A DNA stretch of 64,000 nucleotides, taken from Nelumbo lutea (Eukaryota; Streptophyta; Magnoliopsida; Proteales; Nelumbonaceae). The stretch spans positions 81,992,270-82,056,269 of the forward strand of contig JAKGHH010000004.1 of NCBI GenBank assembly GCA_022828595.1. Direction: 5' to 3'. The position numbers and the translations under genes were made by a program. The notes beneath the pieces are model-generated. The model was not told the DNA's origin. It did not search any database and saw only the letters and a program-made list of their open reading frames with translations. Positions 1-11,633 of the stretch are shown here, piece after piece; positions within the stretch are counted from its first letter, which is position 1; the number at the start of each line of letters is the position of its first letter.

Positions 1-175
1 CTAATCATGTGTGATCAGAGGCACCTAAATTTATTATCCAAGGATGGATTTGAGTCAAATAAAATGCAAGATGAGCAGATGTAGGAGTACTTGAACGTGC
101 AAAGGCAATGTATGAAGAAAGGTTAGAAGTTGTTGCATTTCCTTCTAACAAGGAGAGAAGTTGACTAAATCCATC
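1..175 (-). pseudogene. Copia gag-protease junction remnant, cut by window edge
   Basis: Reading the minus strand from about 172 down to 6 gives a continuous stretch ending in residues WIINLGASDHT and a stop. That is the landmark start of a Ty1/Copia aspartic protease, where [11 protein letters not shown] is usual. The catalytic D-S-G triad is changed to N-L-G, so the enzyme would be inactive. The serine/threonine-rich run before it is typical of the linker between the gag zinc knuckle and the protease. The rest of pol would lie left of the window. No LTR was seen. It is an isolated fragment and may or may not belong to the minus-strand Copia copy at 1475-4133. Confidence 0.6.
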
Positions 176-339
176 TTATGATATAGTCTGAGCAGTAGCT
201 AAATCTGAGGAAGGTGGTCCAACTGGAAACATGAGTACTACTAGAATAAGAATCCTTAAAGTTAATAGAAGTGGCAATGGTATTGCTCTTCTTGGTACTT
301 TTGAAACATGCTAGCTTCAAATGAAGATTTAGCTCCTAA

Positions 340-865
340 CATTTGTCTTGTGTATGTCATGGCTTTTCTAGCAATAATCACTTTTAACTTTTAATTTCAT
401 CCAACTCATCAACCTATGTAGCCTCAATCCCACTCATCTCTGTTTTGTTAAGGCCATAACTGATGGTTCTTGGCTAGGGGTCTATAACAAAGGCATCCTA
501 AGGCTCTCTTTTGCAAGACATAGTAATATGCCTGTGGTAGATTGACTACATCACAACTAAGAATATGCTGTTAGGTAAAGTCATACTTTGAGTTAAAAAC
601 TGCTAGTCTTGAACACCCAGTTCTGAATCAAGTCTTTATGCTACTTGGAGTCTCTTGAACAATGCCACTTCATTTCCTTCATATGGTAGATTTCTTCCCA
701 AAGAGACTAAAGAGAAGTACACACACATAGATTTTTCTCCGTCTCATGCTACTCACCTCCTCAATTGGTAAGCACAAAGTTGCATTCTGGGTTTGGGAAT
801 ATGTCTCAACCATTCTTCTCAAATTTCCTTGGCAGAAAAAGAACATCACATTCTGAGCATTATTT
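340..865. other. Gene-free stretch, possible degenerate Copia debris
   Basis: No intact coding sequence is visible. Plus-strand translation around 400-520 has a faint resemblance to the start of a Copia pol protein (a run reading ITDGSWLGVYNKG) but is interrupted by stops. I treat this as decayed transposon DNA with low certainty. Confidence 0.3.
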
Positions 866-1159
866 TTTTTTGACCGATAACAGAAAATTTTCATTAAAAA
901 GTATGAATCAAGTACAAGGGAGGGGAAAGGTAAAATGTCTTAACTCTCCCCCTAAAGAGATACAACATTACAAAGTAGCCCAAAGCAACTGATTCCCTCC
1001 CACCCCTTGTTTGGCAAGTGCATCTGCAAATGAATTGATACTTCTTTTTACCCATTGCAATCTCACCTCCATATCTTGAGTCAGCCACTTAAAATGTCTA
1101 CGTTCATACATGTATGTCCACATGCCATCATTTTCCTTCCCTAGCCAACCTATTACCAC
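866..1159 (-). pseudogene. LINE 3'-end fragment with RNase H-like domain
   Basis: The minus-strand frame contains VKRSINSFADALAKQGVGG, the C-terminal signature of the RNase H-like domain carried by many plant L1-type LINEs and their derivatives (asparagine, then ADALAKxG). It is followed in the minus direction by a short tail and a run of A (T on the plus strand at about 868-877), as expected for a LINE 3' end. Only about the last 90 residues remain. There is no reverse transcriptase here, so the copy is 5'-truncated, as LINE insertions usually are. Confidence 0.6.
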
Positions 1160-1317
1160 TTTAGGGTCTCCTTCAATGATCAGTCAACATTTTACTCCTT
1201 CAATGATTAGTCTCCTATTCATGTATGTTCATTCATGTGGATGTTGGTTGTCTACCCAAAGCTACTCTTGCTACACCTTGGAAAGCTATACACAGTACCC
1301 TTCCTTTCTTCCTTAAT

Positions 1318-1500
1318 CATGTGAGGTATGACTTGGCTTTAGGTCAGAAGATAAGGTTCTGGGAAGATATCTGGGTGGGAGAATCTCCCTTTAAAGATGC
1401 TTTTCCCTCTCTGTTTGTTCTTCCCAACCTCAAAGAAAAGGTGTCTGATTTTCTTCTTTCGCATCCCTCACCTTTTAGGTTGAATTGCAAATCAGCTCTC
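1318..1500 (+). pseudogene. LINE fragment, zinc-binding reverse-transcriptase region
   Basis: The plus-strand frame reads ALGQKIRFWEDIWVGESPF followed by FPSLF. This matches the region between reverse transcriptase and the zinc-binding domain (zf-RVT) of plant LINEs, where GxxIRFWxDxWxGxxPL and FPxLF recur. Its orientation is opposite to the LINE scrap at 866-1159, so the two are separate insertions or a rearranged pair. It stops where homology to the minus-strand Copia RNase H begins. Confidence 0.6.
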
Positions 1501-4133
1501 TAAATCTGGTTCTAGCAAGACCCTTTGTGAAGACATCAACAACTTGTCTTGTAGATGGCATATGAGGAATGCATAGCTCTCCTGACACTATCCTTTCTCT
1601 CACAAAGTGCCTATCAATCTCAATTTGTTTGGTCCTATCATTGCTGGACATGGTTCTTTGCAATGTTTATTGCAGCTTGGTTATCACAATAAAGCTTCAA
1701 AGGCTCGGACATAGTGATTCCCAATTCCTTTAGGAGTATCCTAATCCAAGGAAGTTTTGCAACTCCATGTGCCATGGCCCACTATTCAACTTCAACACTT
1801 AACCGAGCCACTACAGTTTGTTTCTTGCTTCTCCAAGTCACTAGATTTCCACCTACAAATGTGCAATATCCGGTTGTAGACCTCCTATCTCCAGTTGAGC
1901 CAGCCCAATCAACATCAGTATAAGCTTCTACATTAAGCTTACCCTGCTTCTTAAATAGCAATCCTTTTCCTAGACATGTCTTCAAATACCTCAATATTCT
2001 CTCCATTGCCTTCATGTGTGAAACACGGGGTGCATGCATAAACAGGCTGACAACATAAGCAATATCAGGTCTGGTGATAGATAGATAGAGAAGCTTATCC
2101 ACAAGTTGTTGGTATCTTTCCTTGTTTGGGTAGAGCTCCTCATTCGTTTTCTGTAGTCCATGGTTTTGCTCTATGGGAGTCTCCATAGGCCTACTTCCTA
2201 ATTTTCCTGTCTCCTTTTGGAGGTCCAATGCATACTTCCTTTGGCAAATATAAATTCCTTCCCTAGACCCAACCACCTCTATTCCTAGGAAGTACCTTAG
2301 AGGTCCCAAGTCCTTTATCTCAAACTCTGAGACCAATAACTTATTGAGTCTTTTGATCTCCTTTGAATCATTTCCTGCCGCCACCATGTCGTCCACATAT
2401 ACAATCAATGCTAATAGCTTCTCTACATTTTTTTTTCTATAGAATAGTGTGTGATTAACATTGCTTTGATGATAATCCACAATCTTCATTGCTTTGCACA
2501 ATCTCTCAAACCATGCTCTAGGTGATTGTTTGAGCCCACATAAAGCTCCCTTCAGCTTGCATACCTTTATTCTCATGTTATAGCCCGATGGAGGGTCCAT
2601 GTAGACTTCTTCTTGAAGGTCTCCATTCAAGAAAGCATTCTTGACATCCAACTAGTGCAATTTCCAATTGTAATTAACTGCTAAGGACAATAACACCCGT
2701 ATAATGTTCAACTTGGCAACTGGGGAAAAGGTCTCTGTATAATCTATGCCCTCCTTCTGTGTGAACCCTTTTGCCACTAACCTTGCTTTATATCTCTCTA
2801 CTGATCTGTCGGCCTTATGTTTCACAGTATACACCCATTTATACTTAATAATGCTCTTTCCAACTGGTAGATCCACCACTTTCCAAGTACCAGCCTTTAG
2901 TAAAGCTCTCATTTCTTCATGCATTGCTTCCCTCCATTTAGGATCAACAACAACCTCAGAGTACCTGGAAGGAGTGGAAGTGGAAGACAAGGTAGAAACA
3001 AAGGAATAATATGTTGGAGATAAACAGTAATAAGAGACAAACCTATTTAAAGGGTGAAGGGTACAAGACGGAGTAGGTTTTTGCAAAGCAATGGGAAGAT
3101 TCAAATTAGAGTTAGAAGATATAGGGATAGTACCTTGATCTGGCTTGCTCGCCTCTGCTTCAACAAGACCCTCCTTTCAACTAGTCCTATGCATCTTTAT
3201 TCTTCTTAATATAAAAGAAAATTATTAAAAATAAAGAAAAAATGAGATCCCCCTCCTCTTAAGGAGGCTTATGCCTCTTATGTTCTAAACTACGCCTTAC
3301 ACCTCAATGTAGCGGAACGCCTCGTGTCACGCCTTCACGTTTTAAAACATTGGTGGGGTGTAACTGCAAGAGGATTGATGTAAGGTCCCTTCATTAAAGG
3401 TATTATTAAAATATCCTGCTGCATTGTGAAACCTAAATTGTTTAACTTTTTTCCAAATTGGGTTTGAATCATCTTGCAAAAAAAAATCATAGTAATTATG
3501 GGAACTTCCTCATGTTCTTCATAAGGTAAACCCATGTACACCTTGAGATATGATCAATGAAACATAGCGATAGCCATCCATAGAAACAATGGGTGAAGGA
3601 TCCCACACATTAGAGTGAACTAAATAAACAAAGGTAGCGACATTGCTAATAGAACTTGGATAGTTTGCCTTACAATGTTTTGCCAATTGGCACACATCAC
3701 AAAAAAGACTTTCAGTAGGCACGTTTTTGAACAATTTTGGCAACAAAGCTTTCAACAATGAAAATGACACATGACGTAATCTACCATGCTAGGTGACAAG
3801 AGTTGTGCTTGGCTCCTTGTTACTGCTACCATTGATAGAAGCTTTCAGAGCAGAGCATATACTATCATCAAGGTGGTAGAAGCCACCAGCTTCACGACCA
3901 CTCACAATCATTTGCTTCGTCAATCGGTCCTGGAAAACATAGTGAGTGGGAAAGAAGGTTACAACACAATCTAGGGTTTTAGTAATTTTTGAGACAACAA
4001 GTAAATTAGTGGTGAAGTCTGGAAGATGTAAGGCAGATTTTAGGAGAATCCCTTTTCCTAGCTGAATGTCTCCCTTTCCAGGTGGTTTCAAAAGTCCAAA
4101 TGCCATATTATAATATTGAACTATGGAAATCAA
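1475..4133 (-). pseudogene. Decayed Ty1/Copia gag-pol, internal part only
   Basis: In minus-strand order the piece shows a protease/GAG-pre-integrase segment (4133-3789), the integrase zinc-binding and start of the core (3770-3335), most of reverse transcriptase (3104-1782, with [13 protein letters not shown] and the catalytic YVDDMV) and the RNase H end (1780-1475, with DWAGSTGDRRSTTGYC and [13 protein letters not shown]). Stops separate the parts. The C-terminal half of integrase is missing and replaced by unrelated DNA at about 3105-3352. No LTRs, primer-binding site or polypurine tract were found, so this is a truncated internal fragment. Function is lost. In intact relatives these domains copy element RNA into DNA and integrate it. 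Confidence 0.85.
3160..3352. repeat. Foreign insert in the minus-strand Copia fragment
   Basis: This block interrupts the expected integrase-RT order and has no Copia similarity that I can see. Its right edge, ttttaaaacattg, resembles the terminal inverted repeat of the hAT-like MITE family found intact at 48442 and 56117. It could therefore be the remnant of such a MITE, with the partner end not recognisable. Confidence 0.35.
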
Positions 4134-4482
4134 ACGTGCATGTTGAAATTCTTGTGTATTGAAACCTAGACCCTCTTACATATCCCAGCTAATATCTATT
4201 CTGCTTATTTTGTCTTGTTTTTTATTCTGTCTATACATTATGATTGAAGTCAAAAAAGCAAGAATTTGTGTGATTTTTCCTACCTCAAGCATTTCAATTA
4301 TGTTTTACATTGAACTTGTTATTTTTTTATTCCTATTGGTGAATGGGTTGTTCTGTTGTTGAGACAAGAATAATATGATTTCTTAATTATTCAGATATTT
4401 GATGTACTTGTATAAAAATGTTTTAACACTTGAGACTACTGTTGACGATGTGATAACACTTTGGATAAAATTTCTACTTTAG

Positions 4483-7400
4483 GGTTCAAGTGTTCCTTTA
4501 GTTGTCAAGTGGGCAGATACAGAAAAGGAAAGACAAGCTCGTAGGGCTCAAAAAGTTCAATCTCAGGCTTCTAATGTGGCAAATACTGATTCAACACAGC
4601 AACATTCATTTTTTGGGGCCGTACCGATGGGTTACATCCCACCATACAATGGATTTGGTTACCAGGTTTGTTTTCGTTTGTTCATATCAGATGTGTAAAG
4701 TTATGTAGCCTATTAAATAGATTTACAATTCCAGAATTTCTTATTTAAAATTTTGTCATTTTCATTTGGTCTGATAGTAAATGTTGGTCCTGGTTTACTG
4801 TTCAGCGCCATATCCAATGTTAGCTCACTTAGCTGGGCTCTTGGGAGGGGTGGATTGGATACAGACTTAACCTTTGGAATTTTTTCCACACAGTTGCTGC
4901 TCTGAGACTTGAATTGTTGTATGCTTGTCATAGTAGAACTTGGATGATTAAGACTACTGCCAAGGCTTAAAATGTTAGTGTCGGTGGATATGTTGGTCAT
5001 CCAAATACAGGAAACATGCCGAAAATGTCAGAAATATTGTATGAAAATATTGTAAAAATTAGACATGGTGGAAACATTGTGAAATATGACAAAACATATA
5101 GATGATAATTTATGTGTAGAGAACACTGATGTGGTCCCCACTGTGTTCGTATGACAGCACATGTAATCTTTGATTAGTTTGTCAGTGTTAGTTGGTAGTT
5201 ATCTTAGACAACTTGTTATCTCAGTTATTTATTTGTTTTATTTGCCATGTAAGCATTAAGGGCAATTCTGTCCTTTCCTACATTTAGTGAACATAAACTA
5301 TAAATATTGAGAGAGTGGTGGCGATAGATTCATTCGATCTGTCCCTCCTTTCAAAACCCTTGTGTACTTCTGCTTCTCCTTTCTTCTCCCTCTTTCTTCT
5401 ACTTTTCTCTACTTTTCTCAATCCGAAATCTGTTGGAATTCAAGACTGATTGTAGTCTTGATCGACTACTTGGTATCAGAGCATATCTAGGGTTTCTCAT
5501 GTGAGTCTAGTCCAGCCGACCACATGAGAACTGTCTAGGGCTGGAAGCTTACAAAGGACTGTTCGTTGGCTGATTCTTGGAGGTTACCAAAAAAGTTTAG
5601 CAACTGTTCGAAGACTTGTCGAGGCTTGCAGAGTGTTTTGGTAATTAGGAAGAATCAGAGAAGGTTAGGGTTCAGGCCACGATTGAAGGTAGTGATCAGA
5701 GTTCTCTGGGTAAGTCTTTATTTTTCCCTTGAGGTTGCTGTCAGGCAAGATAGGTTGGACCTATCTAGGAGGAGCGGCCGAACTCTCCTAGTTCCTCTCA
5801 GAGGTGATCAGTTTTTTTTTAGGGTTTGTCATTAACCCTACGGCTAGACTTGACTGTGAATTCTTTTGGAAAGTGCGGCTGAGCACTGTTTATGTTCTAA
5901 CAAAGGTCTTCCTAACCCTACGATTAAAACCCTAATTCTGCTTCAGCATTACAGATTGCTTTCTAAGAGGGTTTCAGACCTGTTTTTGGCTTCCGAGCCT
6001 GTTTTGGGGGTGAGAACTGTTATCGGACTGCATATATTCTGATTGCGGATTGGTTTCAGATCAGATCTGAACTGATTTCATACAGATTTCTGATTGTGAT
6101 TGATTGTTTAAGTGCTGTTTTCTATTGTAGTAACCCTGATAGTTCTTAACTACTGATTCTTGACCAAGAATGGAGTTCAAAAATCAGGGAGAATGTGCTT
6201 TTGGGAACAACAGTTCTGGTAGTATGACTGAAACTGCATTTCAGATTACAACTGTGAGATTTGACCAATCCAATTACTTGGAATGGGCCCAATCAACCAT
6301 GATGGCTATTGGGGGAAGGGGAAAACTTAGCTACCTATTGGGAGATGTGAAAGAACCTTCCAAAGAGGACCCAATGTATACCAAGTGGGTTCAGGAGAAC
6401 TACTTCGTTATGACATGGCTGTGCAACTCTATGCAGCCACATATCAGCCGAAATTACTTGTGGGCAAAGACAGCCGAGGAGATATGTGATGTCATGAAAG
6501 AGATCTACTCCCAACCCCTTAATGTTGCTAGAGCCTATGAACTGAAGTGTGAGGTGAATAATCTTAAACAATGAGAGAAACCTGTCTTTGTTTATTTCTC
6601 TACCTTGAAATCATTGTGGCATGAAATTGACTATCTGGAGACTCTTGAGTGGGAAGGTCCAAAAGATGCACGAACCCATAGAAAGCAAGTCAAGACCAAT
6701 AGGGTGTTTGAATTTCTGGCTGGCCTGAAATTGTGAGACAACAGACAGTGTGACCCTCTCTCAGGCATACTCCCTGATGCATAGTGTGACCCTCTCTCAG
6801 GCATACTCCCTGATGCATAGTGAAGAGACCAGGAGGAAGGTTATGATGCAACATTAGCCCTTTCCTCCAGCCCTGATAGTAGTTAAACCTAAGTTTGGGG
6901 GTGATACAGAAAGGGACATGAAGAAGGAAGATAAATGGGATCTGGTATGTGAACATTGCAAGAAACCCAAGCATACGAAAGATACATGTTGGAAGCTCCA
7001 CCCTCATTTAGTCCCAGCAAAACTGAGGAATAAAAGGGGTAATGCTCATATGGTTGTGAATACTGATTCTGCATCCTCGTCAGGCACAAAAGGCACGCTG
7101 CTAGATACCTTAACTACTGCTCGGGTTGCCCTAATACAGTTGGAAAAGGAGGTTGGGAATTCAGCTGTCATCTCAGTCATCATTAGCATCAGCATCAGCC
7201 CCTGCCACATCTACATTTGCTCATTCAGGTACTCGGGCCTCAGCCTACCACGCTTCAGCTCCAGGTAACACTGAACACTGTTGGGTAATAGACTCAGGTG
7301 CATCTGACCATATGACTAGCTTGCCATCATTGTTCACTACTTATCACTTATCTTCTGGTAGAGATAAAGTATCCATTGCTGATGGCTCTCTTGTTCCCAT

Positions 7401-10400
7401 TTCTGGCAAGGGTGACATTAAGTTATCTGATACTATCTTTTTATCCTCAGTCTTGCATGTTCCTAAACTTGATACTAATTTGCTTTCAGTCAGTAGTATT
7501 ACCAAACATCAGAACTATTCAGTAACCTTTTTCCCTGACCGATGTGTTTTTCAGGACTTGGAGACGAGGAAGGTGATTGGGACTGGCCGTGAGATGAATG
7601 GGATCTATCTGCTTGGAGAGAGTTCTCATTGGAAAGAGCCAGTGGATAAGAAGTCTTTTGTTTTTCAGTTTGTGAGTCCGGTTATGCTTTGGTATAATCT
7701 ATTAGGTCATTTATCTTTTCGGTCTTTGAAGAGTCTGTTTCCTACTTTATTTGAGTCTGTAGAGATGTCAAATTTGAGATGTGAGAGTTGTGAGCTTGCT
7801 AAACATTGTAGAACCTCTTATTCCTTGAGTAATAAAAGAAGTAATAATTCTTTTGATATTGTGCATACCGATGTTTGGAGGCCATATCACATCCCTTTTA
7901 TGGGTGGGTACAAATATTTTCTGTTGTTTGTTGATGATCATACCTGTTTTTCTTGGGTCTATCTTATGCGTTCTCGAGATGAGGTTCCCGATCTGACCCA
8001 AAACTTTCATCAGATGATTTTAACCCAGTTCGGGGTCAAAATAAAAGTCATCAGATCTGATAATGCAAAAGAGTACTTTGCTAAGCCACTGGCCTCTTAT
8101 CTACTTGATCATGGGGTTATTCACCAGAGCACTTGTCTTCATACACCACAGCAGAATGGGGTTGTCGAGAGGTATAATAGGCACATTTTGGAGGTGGCTA
8201 GAAGCATCATGTTTACCTTCAATGTGCCTGTTCGTTTCTGGGGTGATGCTATCATCACAACAGTGTATTTCATTAATCGGGTTCCTTCTCGGGTTCTTGA
8301 TATGAAACCTCCGTTTACCCTTCTATACCCAGACGAGGAGTTGTTTACTGTTCCTCTTAAAACCTTTGGTTGTACCTGTTTTGTTCAGCTTCTTGGACCT
8401 CATCATTCCAAATTTGACCCTAAGGCCTCCAAATGCATTTTTCTTGGTTATGCTCAAACTCAAAAGGGTTATTGCTGCTATGATCCTGTTTCAGTGAGGA
8501 GATTTGTCTCGATGGATGTCACCTTCTTTGAGGAGGCACCCTATTATCCTAGGGTTTCTCCTCAGGGGGAGAGCAGTGAGAATGTAGGTCTTTTTCTTTA
8601 GGGGGAGCGCAGTGAGAGTGGGGTTAACTCATCTGAGGTTGTTCCTTTACTCATTCCATTGAGTGATTAAGGTTGTAATGGTGAGGGTTGTTAGAGGGGT
8701 CAGGAGTTGAAAGTCTATCACAGGCGATACAAGCAGGTTGATCTCGGTTATCGGTAGTCCATGCTAGCTCCAGTTCCTTCTGTGGATCCAGATCTAGGTA
8801 CTACAGTCCTAGGGCCCACTGAGATACCTTCCACTGTTGCTACTTCCCCCCCTTCTTCAGATGACCTTGACCTCCCTATTGTGGTCTGTAAAGGGAAACG
8901 ATGTTGCACCACATCCACAACTCACTGCATTTCCCAGTTTCTATCCTATGATCGCCTTTCTCCCTCTTACAGGTCCTATCTCACTTCCATTGTTGATATC
9001 CCTATCCCCAGAACAGTGCAAGAAGCCTTATCAGTTCCAGAGTGGAAAGATGCAATGAAAGTTGAGATGGATGCCCTTTTGAAAAGTAATACTTGGGAGT
9101 TAGTTGAACTACCCAGAGGAAAGAAACCGGTTGGATGTAGATGGGTATTTACTGTGAAACATAATGTTGATGGCTCCATTGAAAGGTACAAAGCCCGGTT
9201 GGTTGCAAAAGGGTTTACTCGGACTTATGGTATAGACTACTTGGAGACTTTTGCTCTAGTAGCAAAGATTACCACTATTCGAGTTTATTAGCCCTTGTAG
9301 CAAGTTACTCTTGGCCCTTGTTCCAGATGAATGTTGAAAATGCCTTTCTGAATGGAGACTTACAAGAAGAGGTCTACATGCAGTTGCCCCCTGGATTTTA
9401 TGATACAGAGACAGGTAAGAAGGTTTGCCGACTGAATGAGGCATTATATGGATTAAAGCAATCCCCTAGAGATTGGTTTGATAGATTCAGACTAGCCCTT
9501 GGAAAGTTTGGCTATGTACAAGCCCAGTCAGATCATACAATGTTCGTTAAAAGAGTGAACTCTTCTTTGACCTTTCTTGTTGTACATGTGGATGATATTG
9601 TAGTGACAGGAAATAATAATAGTGGGATTGAGTCCCTCAAACAGCTCTTTCATCAAGAGTTTGAGGTGAAAGATCTTGGTGCACTGTGATATTTTTTGGG
9701 TATTGAGGTTGCTACATCTAAATAGGGGATCTTTATTTCTCAAAGGAAGTATGTTCTAGATCTGTTGGAGGAAACTAGAAAGTTAGGTGTCAAGCCTACC
9801 AATACACCCATTTAATAGAATTACAAGATCAGTGCAGAGGGTGGAGAGCCTCTCGAAGACAAAGTTATGCAGTCAGTGTTGTCAGCCAGTACATGCATTC
9901 CCCTAGAACTACACATCTTCTTGCAGCTGAGAGAATATTAGCATACTTGAAGAGATGCCCAGGTAGAGGTATACTGTTCAAGAACAATAATCACATGAAG
10001 GTGGAGGTCTATACAGATGCTGATTGGGCTGGGAGTGCTGATGACAGGAGGTCTACCTCTGGATATTGTGCCCTTGTAGGAGGTAACCTTGTCTCTTGGA
10101 GGAGTAAGAAACAAAGTGTTGCTTCCCTCTCTAGTGCCGAAGCTGAATACAGGTCAATGGCTAATGGAGTGGCTGAAATCCTATGGCTGAAGTCACTACT
10201 TGATGAATTGGGTATTGATTATGAGAATCCCTTGATGTTGTATTGTGATAATCAGGCGGTTATTAATATAGCTCACAATCTAGTGCAGCATGACAGAACT
10301 AAACATATCGAAGTTGATCGACACTTTGTCAGAGAAAGGGTTTCATCACAAGAAGTGTGTCTCCCGTATATTACCTCCAACATGCAGCTTGCAGATCTTC

Positions 10401-11596
10401 TCACCAAGGCCGTCCAAGGAAGAAGTTAGAGGTAGACCTATTCAAGTTGGGAATGACAAATATCTATTCCCAACTTGAGGGGGAGTGTAGAGAACACTGA
10501 TGTGGGCCCCACTGTGTTCGTATGACAGTACATGCAATCTTTGATTAGTTTGTCAGTGTTAGTTGGTAGTTATCTTAGACAACTTGTTATCTTAGTTAAG
10601 GGCAATTCTGTCCTTTCCTACATTTAGTGAACATAAACTATAAAATTGGGAGAGTGGCGGCGGCAAATTCATTCTATCTGTCCCTCCTTTCAAAACCCTT
10701 GTGTACTTCTGCTTCTTCTCCTTTCTTCTCCCTCTTTCTTCTACTTTTCTCTACTTTTCTCAATCCGAAATCTGTTGGAATTCAAGACTGACTGTAGTCT
10801 TGATCGACTACTTTATGAAATGATAAAAGAAGCATAGGCACACCTTTTTAATTATTATCTTGTTCCAAATCATCAAACAAAGTTAAGAAGCTAAGGCTAT
10901 AGACAAAATAATATGTTGTGAAGTTGTCTTGTAAACCTTAAGATTCAAGACTGCATGACAGAATGAGTTCAAGCAAAATTTAAACTCGTAGAAAATGCAA
11001 ATGATTCTAATAGATGATAGATCAACAAAAAAATCTATTAGGCAAACAAAAACTAGTATTTAATTTCATGTTTGTAGTGAATATCGGATTGGATCAAAGT
11101 GGTAATCATGTGCATTAGGTGGGCAATAAAATTGCTGCTCTACATATCTATAATATTGTCACCAACTTATGTTATTATACTCTCTTGTACTCCACATAGT
11201 GCTGGTAGTGTTCACTAGGGAATATGTTGGTTCCAGTAAAATTTCATGTCGCTACCCATGGAAATGGAAATACGTCGTGGAAATATTGGAAAATTTATGG
11301 ACATTTTAAACCATGACTACTATTGGTTAAGTATTAGCATGTCATTGAATTTGTAATTTTTCAATTGTTGGTGATTGTATGAACAAAGCTTGTGATGTTA
11401 AACCTGGAAAAGAAAAAGGGGAAAAAGAAAAGATATAGTTTGCCAGAAGAGTGAAGGCCATACAATAGAGAGTGTCTACCAGAAGAGAAAGGAATGATGA
11501 TGCACTGTCATATAGGTCAATTTTTCAAGGTAAGCTCAGGAATAAGTAGCTATAAAGAAACGTAGTCTCCATAGTGTTTCTACATTGTTCCATACG

Positions 11597-11633
<37 letters not shown>

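Larger units (their letters stand above)
5115..10812 (+). mobile_element. Ty1/Copia LTR retrotransposon in the CELF intron
   Basis: A complete but mutated element: 5' LTR 5115-5470, primer-binding site from 5471 (TGGTATCAGAGC, complementary to initiator tRNA-Met), gag, protease, integrase, RT, RNase H, polypurine tract just before 10486, and 3' LTR 10486-10812. The 5-bp target duplication ttatg lies at 5110-5114 and 10813-10817. Domain order PR-IN-RT-RH defines Copia. It lies in the same direction as the host gene, inside an intron. Its LTRs start TG and end CT rather than the usual CA. Internal stops and a deletion in RT make it non-autonomous. Confidence 0.93.

Noticed and set aside
4713..5000. 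95-codon minus-strand frame in the CELF intron
   Set aside because: No domain; lies between a donor site and the Copia TSD, so ordinary intron sequence.
6170..10429. Copia element as an active, intact retrotransposon
   Set aside because: Several in-frame stops, a deletion in RT and a duplication in gag rule out an autonomous copy.
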